Below are positions 26,876 through 36,463 of a stretch of 64,000 bases of DNA, in pieces (the stretch's first letter is position 1; each line of letters opens with the position of its first letter). The position numbers were made by a program, and so were the translations under genes. Origin of the DNA: Nitrosomonas sp. Nm34. Lineage in GTDB: Bacteria > Pseudomonadota > Gammaproteobacteria > Burkholderiales > Nitrosomonadaceae. The stretch is from contig NZ_FORD01000011.1 of assembly GCF_900113925.1 (NCBI RefSeq), positions 1 to 64,000 of the forward strand, read 5' to 3'. The notes under the pieces were generated by a model. It was not told the origin of the DNA, did not search any database, and saw only the letters and a program-made list of their open reading frames with translations.

Positions 26876-28039
26876 ATGAATTTCTTATCCCGTCGTATCG
26901 CTCATCTTGATATGGATGCATTTTTTGCGTCTGTTGAGCTGCTGCGTTATCCGCAATTACGCGGGTTGCCTGTGGTCATTGGCGGGAAATCGGAGCATAA
27001 GCCGGTGCGACTGGAAGATGGAAGCCTGCGTTTCTCACGGTTACGTGATTATGCAGGCCGGGGTGTGATCACGACAGCCACCTATGAAGCGCGCGCAGTT
27101 GGCGTATTCTCTGCAATGGGCCTAATGAAAGCGGCACAACTTGCTCCCGATGCCATTTTGCTGCCAGTTGACTTTGAGGCGTATCGCCATTATTCACAGC
27201 TGTTTAAAACTGCCGTGGCAAGCATTACGCCGCAAATCGAAGATTCCGGCATCGACGAAATTTATATTGACCTCAGCAGTCTGCCAGAGGATAGCTTGAC
27301 GCTGGCGAAACGTATCAAACAAGCAGTATTCGATGCCACCGGTCTCACCTGCTCAATGGGGATTACGCCCAATAAACTGCTCTCGAAAATGTGCTCCGAT
27401 TTTGAAAAACCGGATGGCATCACTATTCTGGATCTGTCTGATATTCCGGAACGTATTTGGCCGCTGCCAGTACGTAGAATCAATGGTATTGGCCCCAAAG
27501 CAGAAAAGAAACTGGCATTGCTCGGCATTTCGACCATCGCCGAGCTGGCCCAGGTCGAATTAAGTTTGCTTCAGACACACTTTGGTCGCGGCTACGCCAC
27601 CTGGCTCTCTGAGGTCGCGCATGGTATTGATCATCGTCCAGTCATGACTCGTTCGGAACCTAAATCGATCAGCCGGGAAACTACTTTTGAGCATAACCTT
27701 CATCCACGCCATGATCGTACTGCTTTATCGGAAGCACTTACCGCCCTGTGTACACGTGTTGCACAAGATCTGAAACGTAAAGGCTACCTTGGTCGAACCA
27801 TTAGTATTAAATTGCGCTTCGAAGACTTCCATACTGTCACCCGAGATATCACCTTGTCTACGTTCATTGCCGATCCTATTGCTATCCGCCAGGCTGCGCG
27901 GGAATGTCTACGACGTGTACCCCTGGAGAAAAAGCTGCGATTGCTTGGCGTACGGGTCAGTATGCTGTCTTCTACCCACTCGCTGCAGGTAGCGAATGTG
28001 TTAACTCAGGGCGAATTGCTCCTTGCATTCCAGGAATAG
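26876..28039 (+). CDS. dinB: DNA polymerase IV
   Basis: Y-family translesion polymerase. HLDMDAFFASVELLRYP holds the first catalytic aspartate and the steric-gate Phe region; the second catalytic DE is in SGIDEIYIDLS; SMGITPNKLLSKMCSDFEKP and NGIGPKAEKKLALLGI (helix-hairpin-helix thumb) follow, and the little-finger domain occupies the last 120 residues. The protein has 387 residues, a little long because of an insert around residues 40-60 (EHKPVRLEDGSLRFSRLRDY) found in some homologues. It lies between DUF72 and ovoA; no LexA box is evident by eye. Confidence 0.95.
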   Translation: MNFLSRRIAHLDMDAFFASVELLRYPQLRGLPVVIGGKSEHKPVRLEDGSLRFSRLRDYAGRGVITTATYEARAVGVFSAMGLMKAAQLAPDAILLPVDFEAYRHYSQLFKTAVASITPQIEDSGIDEIYIDLSSLPEDSLTLAKRIKQAVFDATGLTCSMGITPNKLLSKMCSDFEKPDGITILDLSDIPERIWPLPVRRINGIGPKAEKKLALLGISTIAELAQVELSLLQTHFGRGYATWLSEVAHGIDHRPVMTRSEPKSISRETTFEHNLHPRHDRTALSEALTALCTRVAQDLKRKGYLGRTISIKLRFEDFHTVTRDITLSTFIADPIAIRQAARECLRRVPLEKKLRLLGVRVSMLSSTHSLQVANVLTQGELLLAFQE

Positions 28040-28272
28040 CCATCATCAAGTCACCCATTCAAATTTTCTGTTAATTCTGTTAATTAAGCGAATTGTATTC
28101 CTATTCGTTGTTTATGCCTTTATCATTATGTCAGGGAATAATTGTCGTGTTTCCATTTACTACCGATGGGTACGCTAAATGTGTTATTTCCTTGTTAAAT
28201 ATGACCTATAAAGTTCGAAAGAGTATAATAACCGCTCCAAAAGTTATAAATAAGCAGGTTTGTCAATATCTT

Positions 28273-30384
28273 ATGTCTAAAAAACTTTTTCAGAGAACAC
28301 CGGTACTTGATGGTAACGACGTTAATGCTAAACGTGAAGAGATACGATCCTATTTTCATACTACGCTGGATTATTACGAGCAACTTTTTGAAACGTTACG
28401 CAACAATGAGGCTTATTACGTTAAGCCGATCACGCTGAGGCATCCTCTGATTTTTTATTTGGGACATACTGCTACTTTCTTCACTAATAAGCTGATTCTG
28501 GCCGGCTTGATTACTGAGCGAATTAATCCAAAAGTAGAATCAATGTTTGCAGTCGGCGTCGATGAGATGAGCTGGGATGATTTGGATACGACTCATTATG
28601 ATTGGCCATCGGTAGAAGAAGTGATGACATACCGCCGTACCATGCGCAGTATCGTCGATAAGCTCATCAGTGATACGCCCCTGACTCTGCCGATTAGCTG
28701 GGAAAGCCCCTGGTGGACCATTGTAATGGGTATCGAGCATGAGCGTATCCATCTGGAAACCTCTTCGGTATTGATTCGTCAGCATGCACTGCAATATGTT
28801 CAACCCCATCCTGCCTGGCAGCCCTGTCGCAAAAGCGGAACGGCTCCGGAGAATCAATTGGTGACTGTGCCGGCTGGCAAGGTGCAGATCGGTAAAAGCA
28901 ACACCGATCCTGTTTTTGGATGGGACAATGAATATGGCCACCATTCAGCAGAAATCCCGGCATTCCAGGCAAGCCGTTATCTGGTGAGCAACCAGGAATT
29001 TCTGGCTTTTGTTGAAGCCAATGGTTATGGCGTAGAGGATCACTGGGAAGAGGAAGGCCGTGGCTGGTTAAAACATACGCGTGCGCAATACCCCACCTTC
29101 TGGCTCAAACAAGGCAATGATTGGTATTTCCGCTTGATGACCGAAGAAGTGCCGATGCCCTGGGATTGGCCAGTAGAAGTCAACTATCATGAAGCCAAGG
29201 CGTTTTGTAACTGGAAAGCGAAAACCAGCAGCCTACCGATGCGTTTACCCACCGAAGATGAGTGGTACCGGTTGTATGATGTAGCCAAGTTATCCGAGGT
29301 ACCTCACAATGCCCCAGCCGCTGGCAATATTCATCTCGATTATTATGCTTCGAGTTGCCCCATTAATGAGTTTCCTCAGGGTGAATTCTTCGATATCGTA
29401 GGGAACGTTTGGCAATGGACAGAAACACCCACCTACCCATTTGAGGGGTTCGAAGTTCATCCACACTATGATGATTTCACCACGCCTACTTTTGATGACC
29501 GGCATAATCTCATCAAAGGCGGCTCCTGGATTGCCTGTGGTAATGAAGCACTGAAGGCATCGCGCTATGCCTTTCGCCGGCATTTCTTTCAACACGCCGG
29601 ATTTCGCTATGTTGTTACGGATACGCCTGCCTTCCAGCCCAGCTCTCATTATGAGACAGATAAATTGCTGTCCGAGTATGCCGAATTTCATTATGGCGAT
29701 ACGTATTTCGATGTGCCCAATTTCCCGGCTGCTTTGGCTAAACTTGCTATTGCTGCCATGGGCAATCGACCCGCACATAAGGCGCTTGATCTCGGATGCG
29801 CCTCAGGGCGAGCCACCTTTGAATTGGCCAAACATTTCAATCATGTGACAGGGGTCGACTTTTCTGCACGTTTTATTAATCAAGGCGTGCAGCTCGTTCA
29901 ACAAGGGGTGCTGCGTTATACCCTAACCGATGAAGGCGAGCTGGTTTTTTATAAAGAGCGTTCGCTCGCAAACCTGGGGCTGGATGATGTCAAGCATAAG
30001 GTTGAGTTCTTTCAAGGGGATGCTTGCAACCTCAAGCCCATTTTGGCTGGCTATGATCTTATCCTGGCAGCTAATCTGATCGATCGTTTATATGATCCGG
30101 CCAAATTTCTGGCAAACGTACACAGCCGTGTCAATCCTGGTGGATTGTTGCTGCTTGCCTCCCCTTATACCTGGTTAGAAGAGCACACTAAGCGGGAAGC
30201 ATGGATCGGTGGATTTAAGCGGGATGGGGAGAGTTTCACTACGTTGGATGGTTTAAAAGAAATACTGGGCAGTCATTTCAGACTGATTCAAGGTCCACAG
30301 GAAGTTCCCTTCGTCATCCGTGAAACTAAACGTAAATTTCAGCATACGTTATCAGAAGTAACGATTTGGGAGAAAATCGCGTGA
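28273..30384 (+). CDS. ovoA: 5-histidylcysteine sulfoxide synthase / methyltransferase OvoA
   Basis: OvoA couples histidine and cysteine through a sulfoxide in an iron- and oxygen-dependent step, and in ovothiol synthesis it also N-methylates the product. Three parts are visible: a DinB-like iron domain with H65 (FYLGHTATFF) and the HxxxH pair H156/H160 (GIEHERIHLE); an FGE-sulfatase-type domain (PMRLPTEDEWYRLYD, IVGNVWQWTETPT, IKGGSWIACGNEA, RRHFFQHAGFR); and a C-terminal SAM methyltransferase (KALDLGCASGRATFEL). The methyltransferase fusion separates OvoA from EgtB. I use the ATG at 28273 (MSKKLFQRTP); the frame is open 60 codons further upstream without similarity I can see. It is coupled to the next gene. 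Confidence 0.93.
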   Translation: MSKKLFQRTPVLDGNDVNAKREEIRSYFHTTLDYYEQLFETLRNNEAYYVKPITLRHPLIFYLGHTATFFTNKLILAGLITERINPKVESMFAVGVDEMSWDDLDTTHYDWPSVEEVMTYRRTMRSIVDKLISDTPLTLPISWESPWWTIVMGIEHERIHLETSSVLIRQHALQYVQPHPAWQPCRKSGTAPENQLVTVPAGKVQIGKSNTDPVFGWDNEYGHHSAEIPAFQASRYLVSNQEFLAFVEANGYGVEDHWEEEGRGWLKHTRAQYPTFWLKQGNDWYFRLMTEEVPMPWDWPVEVNYHEAKAFCNWKAKTSSLPMRLPTEDEWYRLYDVAKLSEVPHNAPAAGNIHLDYYASSCPINEFPQGEFFDIVGNVWQWTETPTYPFEGFEVHPHYDDFTTPTFDDRHNLIKGGSWIACGNEALKASRYAFRRHFFQHAGFRYVVTDTPAFQPSSHYETDKLLSEYAEFHYGDTYFDVPNFPAALAKLAIAAMGNRPAHKALDLGCASGRATFELAKHFNHVTGVDFSARFINQGVQLVQQGVLRYTLTDEGELVFYKERSLANLGLDDVKHKVEFFQGDACNLKPILAGYDLILAANLIDRLYDPAKFLANVHSRVNPGGLLLLASPYTWLEEHTKREAWIGGFKRDGESFTTLDGLKEILGSHFRLIQGPQEVPFVIRETKRKFQHTLSEVTIWEKIA

Positions 30385-31571
30385 GTGATTTATTCGACCG
30401 CGATATCAAACGGATCGGAACGAATAGCACTAAGTTTGATGGACGTCTGAGTACCTTCGGCAATGCCAATGTGATGCCGTTGTGGGTGGCCGATATGGAT
30501 TTCGCTGCCCCTGCCGAAATCACGCATGCTCTGATCGGACGGGCTACCCATCCCATCTACGGGTATACGCTGATCCCGGAGAGTCTCTACCAGTCGCTCA
30601 TCGACTGGTTATGGCTGCGCTATCAGTGGAAGGTAGAGCGTGAGTGGATTATTCTCAGCCCTGGCGTAGTACCCTCGATAACGACGGCGATTATGACGCT
30701 CACTCAAACAGGTGAGCAAGTCATCATACAGCCACCGGTGTATTTTCCCTTTTTTTCGGCAGTCACCAAAACAGATAGACAATTGATACTCAATCCTTTG
30801 CATCTGGCGAAGGGTCGATACACGATCGATTTCGATCAACTGGAGCAGATCGGTGCTAATGCGCGCATGCTGCTATTCTGCTCTCCCCACAATCCTGTGG
30901 GAAGAGTGTGGAGCAAATCTGAGTTAACGCAGCTTATTGAAATGGCTGCCAGACATAACTGGGTGATTATTTCGGATGAAATTCATGCTGATCTGGTTTA
31001 TCCAGAAAACCCGCATCGCCCCCTCGCAAGTCTGACTGGAAATCCAGAAAATATCATTACGGCTGTTGCACCGAGCAAGACCTTCAATATTCCGGGACTT
31101 CATCTGTCTGCCCTGATCGTACCGAATAAAATACATCGTACTGCGATCACGCATTTTTTTGACATGATGCATATCAGTGCGGCTAATCCCTTCAGCATGG
31201 TGGCATTTGAAACGGCTTATCGGAGCGGAACCACCTGGCTGAATGAATTGATGCTGTATCTAAAAAATACACGCGATCAGGTTGACGGCTACCTGGCCGA
31301 ACATCTGCCAGACATTCAATTAATTAAACCTGAAGGAACCTATTTACTTTGGCTGGATTGCCGCGCCCTGAATATGAACGATAAGCAGCTTAAGCATTTT
31401 TTTGTGCATGAAGCTGAAGTCGGATTAAGTCCTGGCGCTTTATTTGGGAAAAACGGCAGCGGTTTCATGCGCATGAATATTGGCACGCCCCGCCACAATA
31501 TTATGATAGCACTTGAAAATATTAGAAAAGCTTACAAGCGGGTAAAAATAAGATCAGGAAGAATATTATAA
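30381..31571 (+). CDS. ovoB: PLP-dependent C-S lyase, OvoB (PatB/MalY type)
   Basis: Fold-type I PLP enzyme of 396 residues: MPLWVADMDFAAP, LLFCSPHNPVGRVWS, the aspartate in ISDEIHADLVYP and the PLP lysine in APSKTFNIPGLH, all typical of MalY/PatB beta-lyases. The GTG at 30381 overlaps the ovoA TGA by four bases with GGGAG upstream, so the pair is translationally coupled. In ovothiol synthesis OvoB cleaves the sulfoxide conjugate to the 5-thiohistidine. The ovoB assignment depends on this context, since sequence alone would say cystathionine beta-lyase-like. The C-terminal basic tail is unremarkable. Confidence 0.85.
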   Translation: MSDLFDRDIKRIGTNSTKFDGRLSTFGNANVMPLWVADMDFAAPAEITHALIGRATHPIYGYTLIPESLYQSLIDWLWLRYQWKVEREWIILSPGVVPSITTAIMTLTQTGEQVIIQPPVYFPFFSAVTKTDRQLILNPLHLAKGRYTIDFDQLEQIGANARMLLFCSPHNPVGRVWSKSELTQLIEMAARHNWVIISDEIHADLVYPENPHRPLASLTGNPENIITAVAPSKTFNIPGLHLSALIVPNKIHRTAITHFFDMMHISAANPFSMVAFETAYRSGTTWLNELMLYLKNTRDQVDGYLAEHLPDIQLIKPEGTYLLWLDCRALNMNDKQLKHFFVHEAEVGLSPGALFGKNGSGFMRMNIGTPRHNIMIALENIRKAYKRVKIRSGRIL

Positions 31572-31576
31572 AACGA

Positions 31577-31975
31577 CTATCGTTGTAATTTACCAAGAAA
31601 CATGGCGATATTGGAACTGTTCCATGGCAGGATATCTTCGTCTTTCAAAAGATCAGGAAATTTCCTGGCGGGCATGTCACAGGCTTCCTCATCGCCAATC
31701 AGCATTACCTTCATTTTGGCTTCAAAAGCACAACGCAGTTCCCATAATTGTCCATCAGCCCGAATGGTGTTGGGGGTGATGAGACCAATTGCTCCATTAC
31801 ACCCTCTAACTTTTTCCCGGCATTCCTCTTTCCATGCGCTCTCCCATGATCTCTTTTCGGGCATGAAGACACATGTGATTTCAGGACTCTCTTCCTTTAT
31901 CTGCTCTATAAGCTTATCTCTAAGCTCAGCATCCTTGAGTGCAAAGCTGACGAAAAGCTGATTCGTTGGTTCCAT
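31577..31975 (-). CDS. TIR-like (ThsB/MTH538-type) domain protein
   Basis: This 132-residue protein is essentially one TIR-like domain: QLFVSFALKDAELRDKLIE (strand A and box 1-like), SWESAWKEECREKVRGCNGA, IGLITPNTIRADGQLWELRC and MKVMLIGDE. The pattern of GxIxLIT..(T)..D(G)xLWEL resembles the DUF1863 TIR-like group that includes Thoeris ThsB. An excellent GGGAGGAG site places the start at 31975; the longer frame to 32077 would overlap nhaC. No ThsA-like or other effector is adjacent, so it is either an orphan or works with a distant partner. Its stop is 5 bases from the convergent ovoB stop. Confidence 0.65.
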   Translation of the reverse strand: MEPTNQLFVSFALKDAELRDKLIEQIKEESPEITCVFMPEKRSWESAWKEECREKVRGCNGAIGLITPNTIRADGQLWELRCAFEAKMKVMLIGDEEACDMPARKFPDLLKDEDILPWNSSNIAMFLGKLQR

Positions 31976-32066
31976 TTTGCTCCTCCCTGATTTGTTTTCA
32001 GCACGGGATATCCATCTATCCCTTTTAGATTCTTTCTTAACTGGACGGAATATAGCATTGAGCCAA

Positions 32067-33482
32067 TTAAGCGTCAACGCGCAGGCGTTGCAGTAATCCT
32101 ATACCCAGGCTCGCCATTATCACAGAAACAATAGGATTAAGCACATTCAAGAAAGCATAAGGCGCATACTCTAATACTGAAATACCGAGTGTTGCTGCAT
32201 AAAAAGCGCCTGCCGTAGTCCATGGAATCAACGCTGTTGTCATCGTGGCCCCTTCTTCTACCGAGCGAGAAAGCATCGCACTATCCAGTTGGGCTTTATG
32301 ATAAGCGTCCTTAAATAATTGACAATTCAGAATGATCGAAATATACGCTTCCCCCATTCCTATATTGCTGATAAATCCAGACACTATCGTCGTGACAATG
32401 AGCGTGCGCACATGCTTAATACGGAAAATTACATATTCAAGAATAACGGAAAGAAATTTTGCGTGGTGCAAGATACTGCCCAACGCCAACGCCATAATCG
32501 ATAACAACAAGGTCCAGGCCATGCTATAAATGCCCCCACGACCAAGCAAGGAATCGATATGGTCTATGCCTGTGCTACCAGGCTGATTGAGCCAGAGCGC
32601 GTTCAATACCTCGATGAAGTTTCTTTCTTGATAAAAAATGGCAATCACCATGGCCAGTACGATACTGCATGACATGCTTATTGCCGCAGAATAATTTTTA
32701 ATGCTCATGCCGAACATGCACAACAACGGTAACGACGTGACCCATAGATTTAATTGGAATGTGCTTGCTAGCACAGTTTGAATCGCTGTTATCTCCTCTG
32801 CAGGCAATGCATAGTCTTCATATTGAAGCCCTACAAAGATAAATAGGATAAGCGTCAGTATAAAGGCTGGGATGGTGGTATACAGCATGGCATAAATGTG
32901 GCGATAGAGGTTGGTGCCGGCGCTGATAGCGGCGAGATTCGTTGTATCTGACATAGGTGATAATTTGTCACCAAAGGTTGCGCCTGACACAATCATGCCC
33001 GCTACGATAGCCAGCGGAATACCGATCGCCTCTGCAATACTGATGAGTACCACCCCTATCGTTCCTACCGTTCCCCAGGAAGTGCCCGTTGCCAGTGACA
33101 TGAGACTACATAAAATTAATCCGGTTGCAAGAAATACTGTAGGGTTGAGTAATTCCAGCCCATAATACAGAAGACTGGCAATTGTGCCACTGTGCATAAA
33201 ACTTGCGATGATCATTCCAACCAGGATAAAAATATAAATAGCAGGCAGCGCATGACTGATACCCGTATTCATCATATGCTGTATATCAGTGAAAGTATGA
33301 CCCAGCATAGCTGAATGGATACCTACCCATAGCAAGCATATGAAAATGATGGTATGAATATGGATCTCCAGCACAAAGAGTCCCAGCGAGATCATTAAAA
33401 ACACACCAAGCAAACAAATAATCGCTTGGAGAATAGAGGGTTCTCTGCGATCTTCTTGTTTAAGAGAATTAGTCTGTGTCAT
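32067..33482 (-). CDS. nhaC: Na+/H+ antiporter, NhaC family
   Basis: This 471-residue membrane protein with about 11-12 hydrophobic segments belongs to the NhaC family, which exchanges sodium for protons. Family stretches: GTSWGTVGTIGVVLISIAEA, IVSGATFGDKLSPMSDTTNL (the conserved SPMSDTT) and SVEEGATMTTALIPWTTAGA. It is the first gene of a minus-strand pair with the TIR-like protein 92 bases downstream. The ammonia-oxidiser habitat would make sodium and pH homeostasis relevant, but this is inference. Confidence 0.92.
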   Translation of the reverse strand: MTQTNSLKQEDRREPSILQAIICLLGVFLMISLGLFVLEIHIHTIIFICLLWVGIHSAMLGHTFTDIQHMMNTGISHALPAIYIFILVGMIIASFMHSGTIASLLYYGLELLNPTVFLATGLILCSLMSLATGTSWGTVGTIGVVLISIAEAIGIPLAIVAGMIVSGATFGDKLSPMSDTTNLAAISAGTNLYRHIYAMLYTTIPAFILTLILFIFVGLQYEDYALPAEEITAIQTVLASTFQLNLWVTSLPLLCMFGMSIKNYSAAISMSCSIVLAMVIAIFYQERNFIEVLNALWLNQPGSTGIDHIDSLLGRGGIYSMAWTLLLSIMALALGSILHHAKFLSVILEYVIFRIKHVRTLIVTTIVSGFISNIGMGEAYISIILNCQLFKDAYHKAQLDSAMLSRSVEEGATMTTALIPWTTAGAFYAATLGISVLEYAPYAFLNVLNPIVSVIMASLGIGLLQRLRVDA

Positions 33483-33957
33483 TTTTGTTCAGTTATTGAT
33501 CAATCTAATCAGTTCTTGTGTGCTGCAGCTTGTATCTTAAGCATGATTCGCATCACCACTGATTTTAAAACAGAGAAGTTAAAGGTGAAATTTGCCAGTC
33601 AAGCTATATCCATTTGAATAGTAGTCATGCAGTTCATCCAGGCACACGCTATCAAACAACTATGTAAAAGCTTTTAAATACTCATGACCTCTCAATATTT
33701 AATTCTAATCTGTCTGTTCAAAAAATAATCAATTTCCTGCTACGCAAATATACTCATATACTCATCAAAATTTCTTGCGCGCTGAGAACAGCAAGGTGTA
33801 GTATTTTTTTTCTTGTAAATTTAAGAAGAATGAGGAAAACCACTTGTTTTTTCGTGAATAGCTTAATAGAAACTATGCTATTAATAGCTACTTTCAAGTT
33901 GAATCTTATCACTTAAGGATCTGTTGACATTAGCTGCTCTTTAATTGAATAAAGGAG
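33483..33957. other. Intergenic region between divergent nhaC and two-component genes
   Basis: AT-rich with no gene. A TTGACA at about 33925 and the AAAGGAG site at 33951 precede the response regulator. A promoter this close would leave almost no leader, so I do not call it. Confidence 0.35.
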
Positions 33958-33963
33958 ATGGAT

Positions 33964-34371
33964 ATGACACAAAGAATTGCCCACGTTGATGATGATCCTG
34001 ATATTCGAGATACTGTTCGTCAAATCCTAAAAAAGCACGGCTATGAGGTCGACAGCTATCACACAGCGAATGATTTTCTCAACTCATTGAATGATCCTGC
34101 TGTAATTCCTGATTTAGCTATTCTTGATGTTATGGTCGAATCAATGGATGCAGGCTTGAATACCTATGTAGAATTGCACAACCGTTTCCCTAAAATGCAG
34201 GCAATTTTTATGACTTCACTCGGTGATATGATTTTGCCTTATTTCGAAAATAAGTCACAAGAATGGATCTGTATCATTGAAAAGCCTATTGAACCCTCCG
34301 TTTTGTTGTCAATCGTCCGTGAGCGTCTGAAGACAGCCAAGCCCGAAATGAGTACTTCTCAGGATGGTTAA
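33964..34371 (+). CDS. Single-domain response regulator
   Basis: A REC domain of about 135 residues with no output domain. Acidic pair in HVDDDPDIRD, phosphoacceptor Asp in LAILDVM, conserved Thr/Ser in FMTSLG and Lys in CIIEKPIEP. The ATG at 33964 has GGAG six bases ahead; the ATG at 33958 is also possible. It stops 2 bases before the histidine kinase start, so the two form a two-component pair. With no DNA-binding domain, it probably signals through protein contact or a phosphorelay. Confidence 0.9.
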   Translation: MTQRIAHVDDDPDIRDTVRQILKKHGYEVDSYHTANDFLNSLNDPAVIPDLAILDVMVESMDAGLNTYVELHNRFPKMQAIFMTSLGDMILPYFENKSQEWICIIEKPIEPSVLLSIVRERLKTAKPEMSTSQDG

Positions 34372-34373
34372 GC

Positions 34374-35822
34374 ATGGCTACTGCCGATTTCTCCTGGAGC
34401 ACGCCTAAACAGCAATTTAACCTGGACGGGAAAAAAGAAGGTGAACAAAAATTAAGTGATGAAATATTAAGAGATAACATTCGCTGGTTTATCATTTTTC
34501 GATGGGCTGTCATTGGTGCACTGATTCTTTTTCAGATCGTAGCTCTAATAGCATCTGAGGAGCTCACTCAACTGGGAATCAGAGAACAACAAGTTTGGCC
34601 GCTTGCAATTACCGTTATTTTGAGTGCCGCCAATTTTGCCTATATTTATGCATTGGATTTTTGCCAGCCTTTAAAATACAACTCACCTTCAATCAACATT
34701 TGGCTGCAGATCATTGTTGATTTATTATGTTTATCGATAGTTGTGCATTATGTTGGCAGTACCGCAACGCCTGCTCCCTTCTTCTATATCCTCCATATTG
34801 CCTTAGCATGTATCTTTTTCTCGGCGCTGGAAAGCTTATTTGTTGCAATCATAGTTTCCGCGATGTACACGATTGTTTTACTCGTTGAAAATGAAATGTT
34901 CTATCAAGTATCACAATCAATTCTTATAGATCCACGCTTTTCGAATGAAAGCTTACAAAAAGGTAGAGTTCTAGTATGGATGATTGCACTCGATACTTTA
35001 TTTTTTATTGTATGGTATGTTGTCTCACGCCTTACACTGGTTGTTCGAAAGCATGAGCAATATCTCCGGGATGCCTATGATCAAATCAATCAAGCCCAAA
35101 TTGCAAAAGATCAGTACGCTATGCTGGTGACACATCAACTTAAGGCACCGCTTGATGCTATCCGTAGCAAAATTAATCTGGTCAAAGAGGGATATTGTGG
35201 AGAGGTGTCGCGTGAAATTGAAGATGTGCTAACCAGAATTGATAAACGTGGACATAATATGTCAAATTTAATCCTGGATGTACTCAGGCTTGAAAGACTG
35301 AAAACCGCCGGACGAAATACCAATGCAATGGGATACGTTGATATTTCAGCAACTATTAATAAGTGCATTGATAAATTAGAACCAGTAGCAAATGCAAGAA
35401 ATATTAAAATAAAGTTATCGATGCAAAATTTTTTTGCCTTTGGTATTCCAGATCAGATAGAAATATTATTTGAAAACATCATTGCCAATGCAATCACTTA
35501 TTCTTATGACAATGCAGAAATTGATATTACCTCTATCATTGAACTGTCAGGTAACTTAGCAATTGTAACCATTGCTGATCATGGAATTGGCATCGAAGCA
35601 AAGGACTTGCCGAATATTTTTGACGAGTATTTTTATTCTCCAAGAGCGGTGATGCATAATCAGTCGTCTAGCGGCATTGGCCTATCCCTTGTCAAAATTG
35701 CCGCAGCTAACAATAATCTACAACTTAAAGTTGCCAGTGAACCGGGCTTGGGGACAGCATTTTCTGCCATTTTCCCGAATATACAATTTATAAAGGAGAA
35801 TCATAATGAGCTTACATATTGA
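34374..35822 (+). CDS. Membrane histidine kinase
   Basis: This 482-residue sensor kinase has about six N-terminal transmembrane helices (residues 40-230) without a large periplasmic loop. A linker leads to the H-box LVTHQLKAPLDAIRSKI, and the ATP-binding domain has an N-box (IIANAITYSYDN), G1 (ADHGIGIEAKDL), F (FDEYFYS) and G2 (SSGIGLSLVKIAAAN). The MASE-like membrane sensor suggests a signal sensed in or at the membrane; the ligand is unknown. It is cotranscribed with the single-domain regulator directly upstream. Confidence 0.93.
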   Translation: MATADFSWSTPKQQFNLDGKKEGEQKLSDEILRDNIRWFIIFRWAVIGALILFQIVALIASEELTQLGIREQQVWPLAITVILSAANFAYIYALDFCQPLKYNSPSINIWLQIIVDLLCLSIVVHYVGSTATPAPFFYILHIALACIFFSALESLFVAIIVSAMYTIVLLVENEMFYQVSQSILIDPRFSNESLQKGRVLVWMIALDTLFFIVWYVVSRLTLVVRKHEQYLRDAYDQINQAQIAKDQYAMLVTHQLKAPLDAIRSKINLVKEGYCGEVSREIEDVLTRIDKRGHNMSNLILDVLRLERLKTAGRNTNAMGYVDISATINKCIDKLEPVANARNIKIKLSMQNFFAFGIPDQIEILFENIIANAITYSYDNAEIDITSIIELSGNLAIVTIADHGIGIEAKDLPNIFDEYFYSPRAVMHNQSSSGIGLSLVKIAAANNNLQLKVASEPGLGTAFSAIFPNIQFIKENHNELTY

Positions 35823-35850
35823 TGTTTTATACCAAAGAAAAGTAGACTAA
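35806..35850 (+). CDS. Very short ORF with a strong ribosome site overlapping the kinase end
   Basis: AAAGGAG precedes ATG at 35806 and a 14-codon frame (MSLHIDVLYQRKVD) ends at 35850, overlapping the kinase stop. It may be the stump of a lost third gene of the operon or a leader. I cannot tell which. Confidence 0.2.
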   Translation: MSLHIDVLYQRKVD

Positions 35851-36071
35851 GCGGAAAAAAAAGGTAAAAGGATATTGATGGATTTTAGAAGCTGACTAGT
35901 CTGAATTCTATCAGAATAGTATTTTATGCAAATTATCGAGAAGGTTAAAATCTCTCCAGCGGTATCACAATACCCAACACTTTGTAAGTTTTGGACAAAT
36001 AACCTATTAAAAGGTAAAATTCTGGATTCTTGAAATAGGCTAATTAACAAAAACTGGAGAAAATTAATTAT

Positions 36072-36341
36072 ATGACAGTTACAACCGAGCAAAAAGCCCA
36101 GGTGGTGCGTGATTATCAAAGAGCCGCAGGTGATACGGGATCTCCTGAAGTACAGGTGGCACTTTTGACTACTCGTATTAATGATTTGATCAATCACTTC
36201 AAAACACATGTTAAGGATCATCATTCTCGCCGCGGCTTACTTAAAATGGTCAGTCATCGACGTAAACTACTGGATTATTTAAAAAAGAAGAGCAACGATC
36301 GTTATCTTGCGCTAATTGAGCGCCTTGGTTTACGCAAATAA
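36072..36341 (+). CDS. rpsO: 30S ribosomal protein S15
   Basis: This 89-residue S15 binds the central domain of 16S r[63 protein letters not shown] and [14 protein letters not shown] are classical blocks. It has the expected position directly upstream of pnp, as in most Proteobacteria; the 120-base gap between them normally carries a processing hairpin and the pnp leader. Confidence 0.98.
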   Translation: MTVTTEQKAQVVRDYQRAAGDTGSPEVQVALLTTRINDLINHFKTHVKDHHSRRGLLKMVSHRRKLLDYLKKKSNDRYLALIERLGLRK

Positions 36342-36463
36342 TTAATTTATTAGCTTTCTTCCCTAATTAAGTAATCGTTTAATTAAACAATAAAAATGGG
36401 TTATCAAGTAGGGAAACAGCCAATCAAACAAGGATGATTACATCAATAAAGAAGGATTGCTAA

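Noticed and set aside
33925-33950. TTGACA followed by GAATAA as a promoter of the response regulator
   Set aside because: The -10 is poor and would leave almost no room for the ribosome site.
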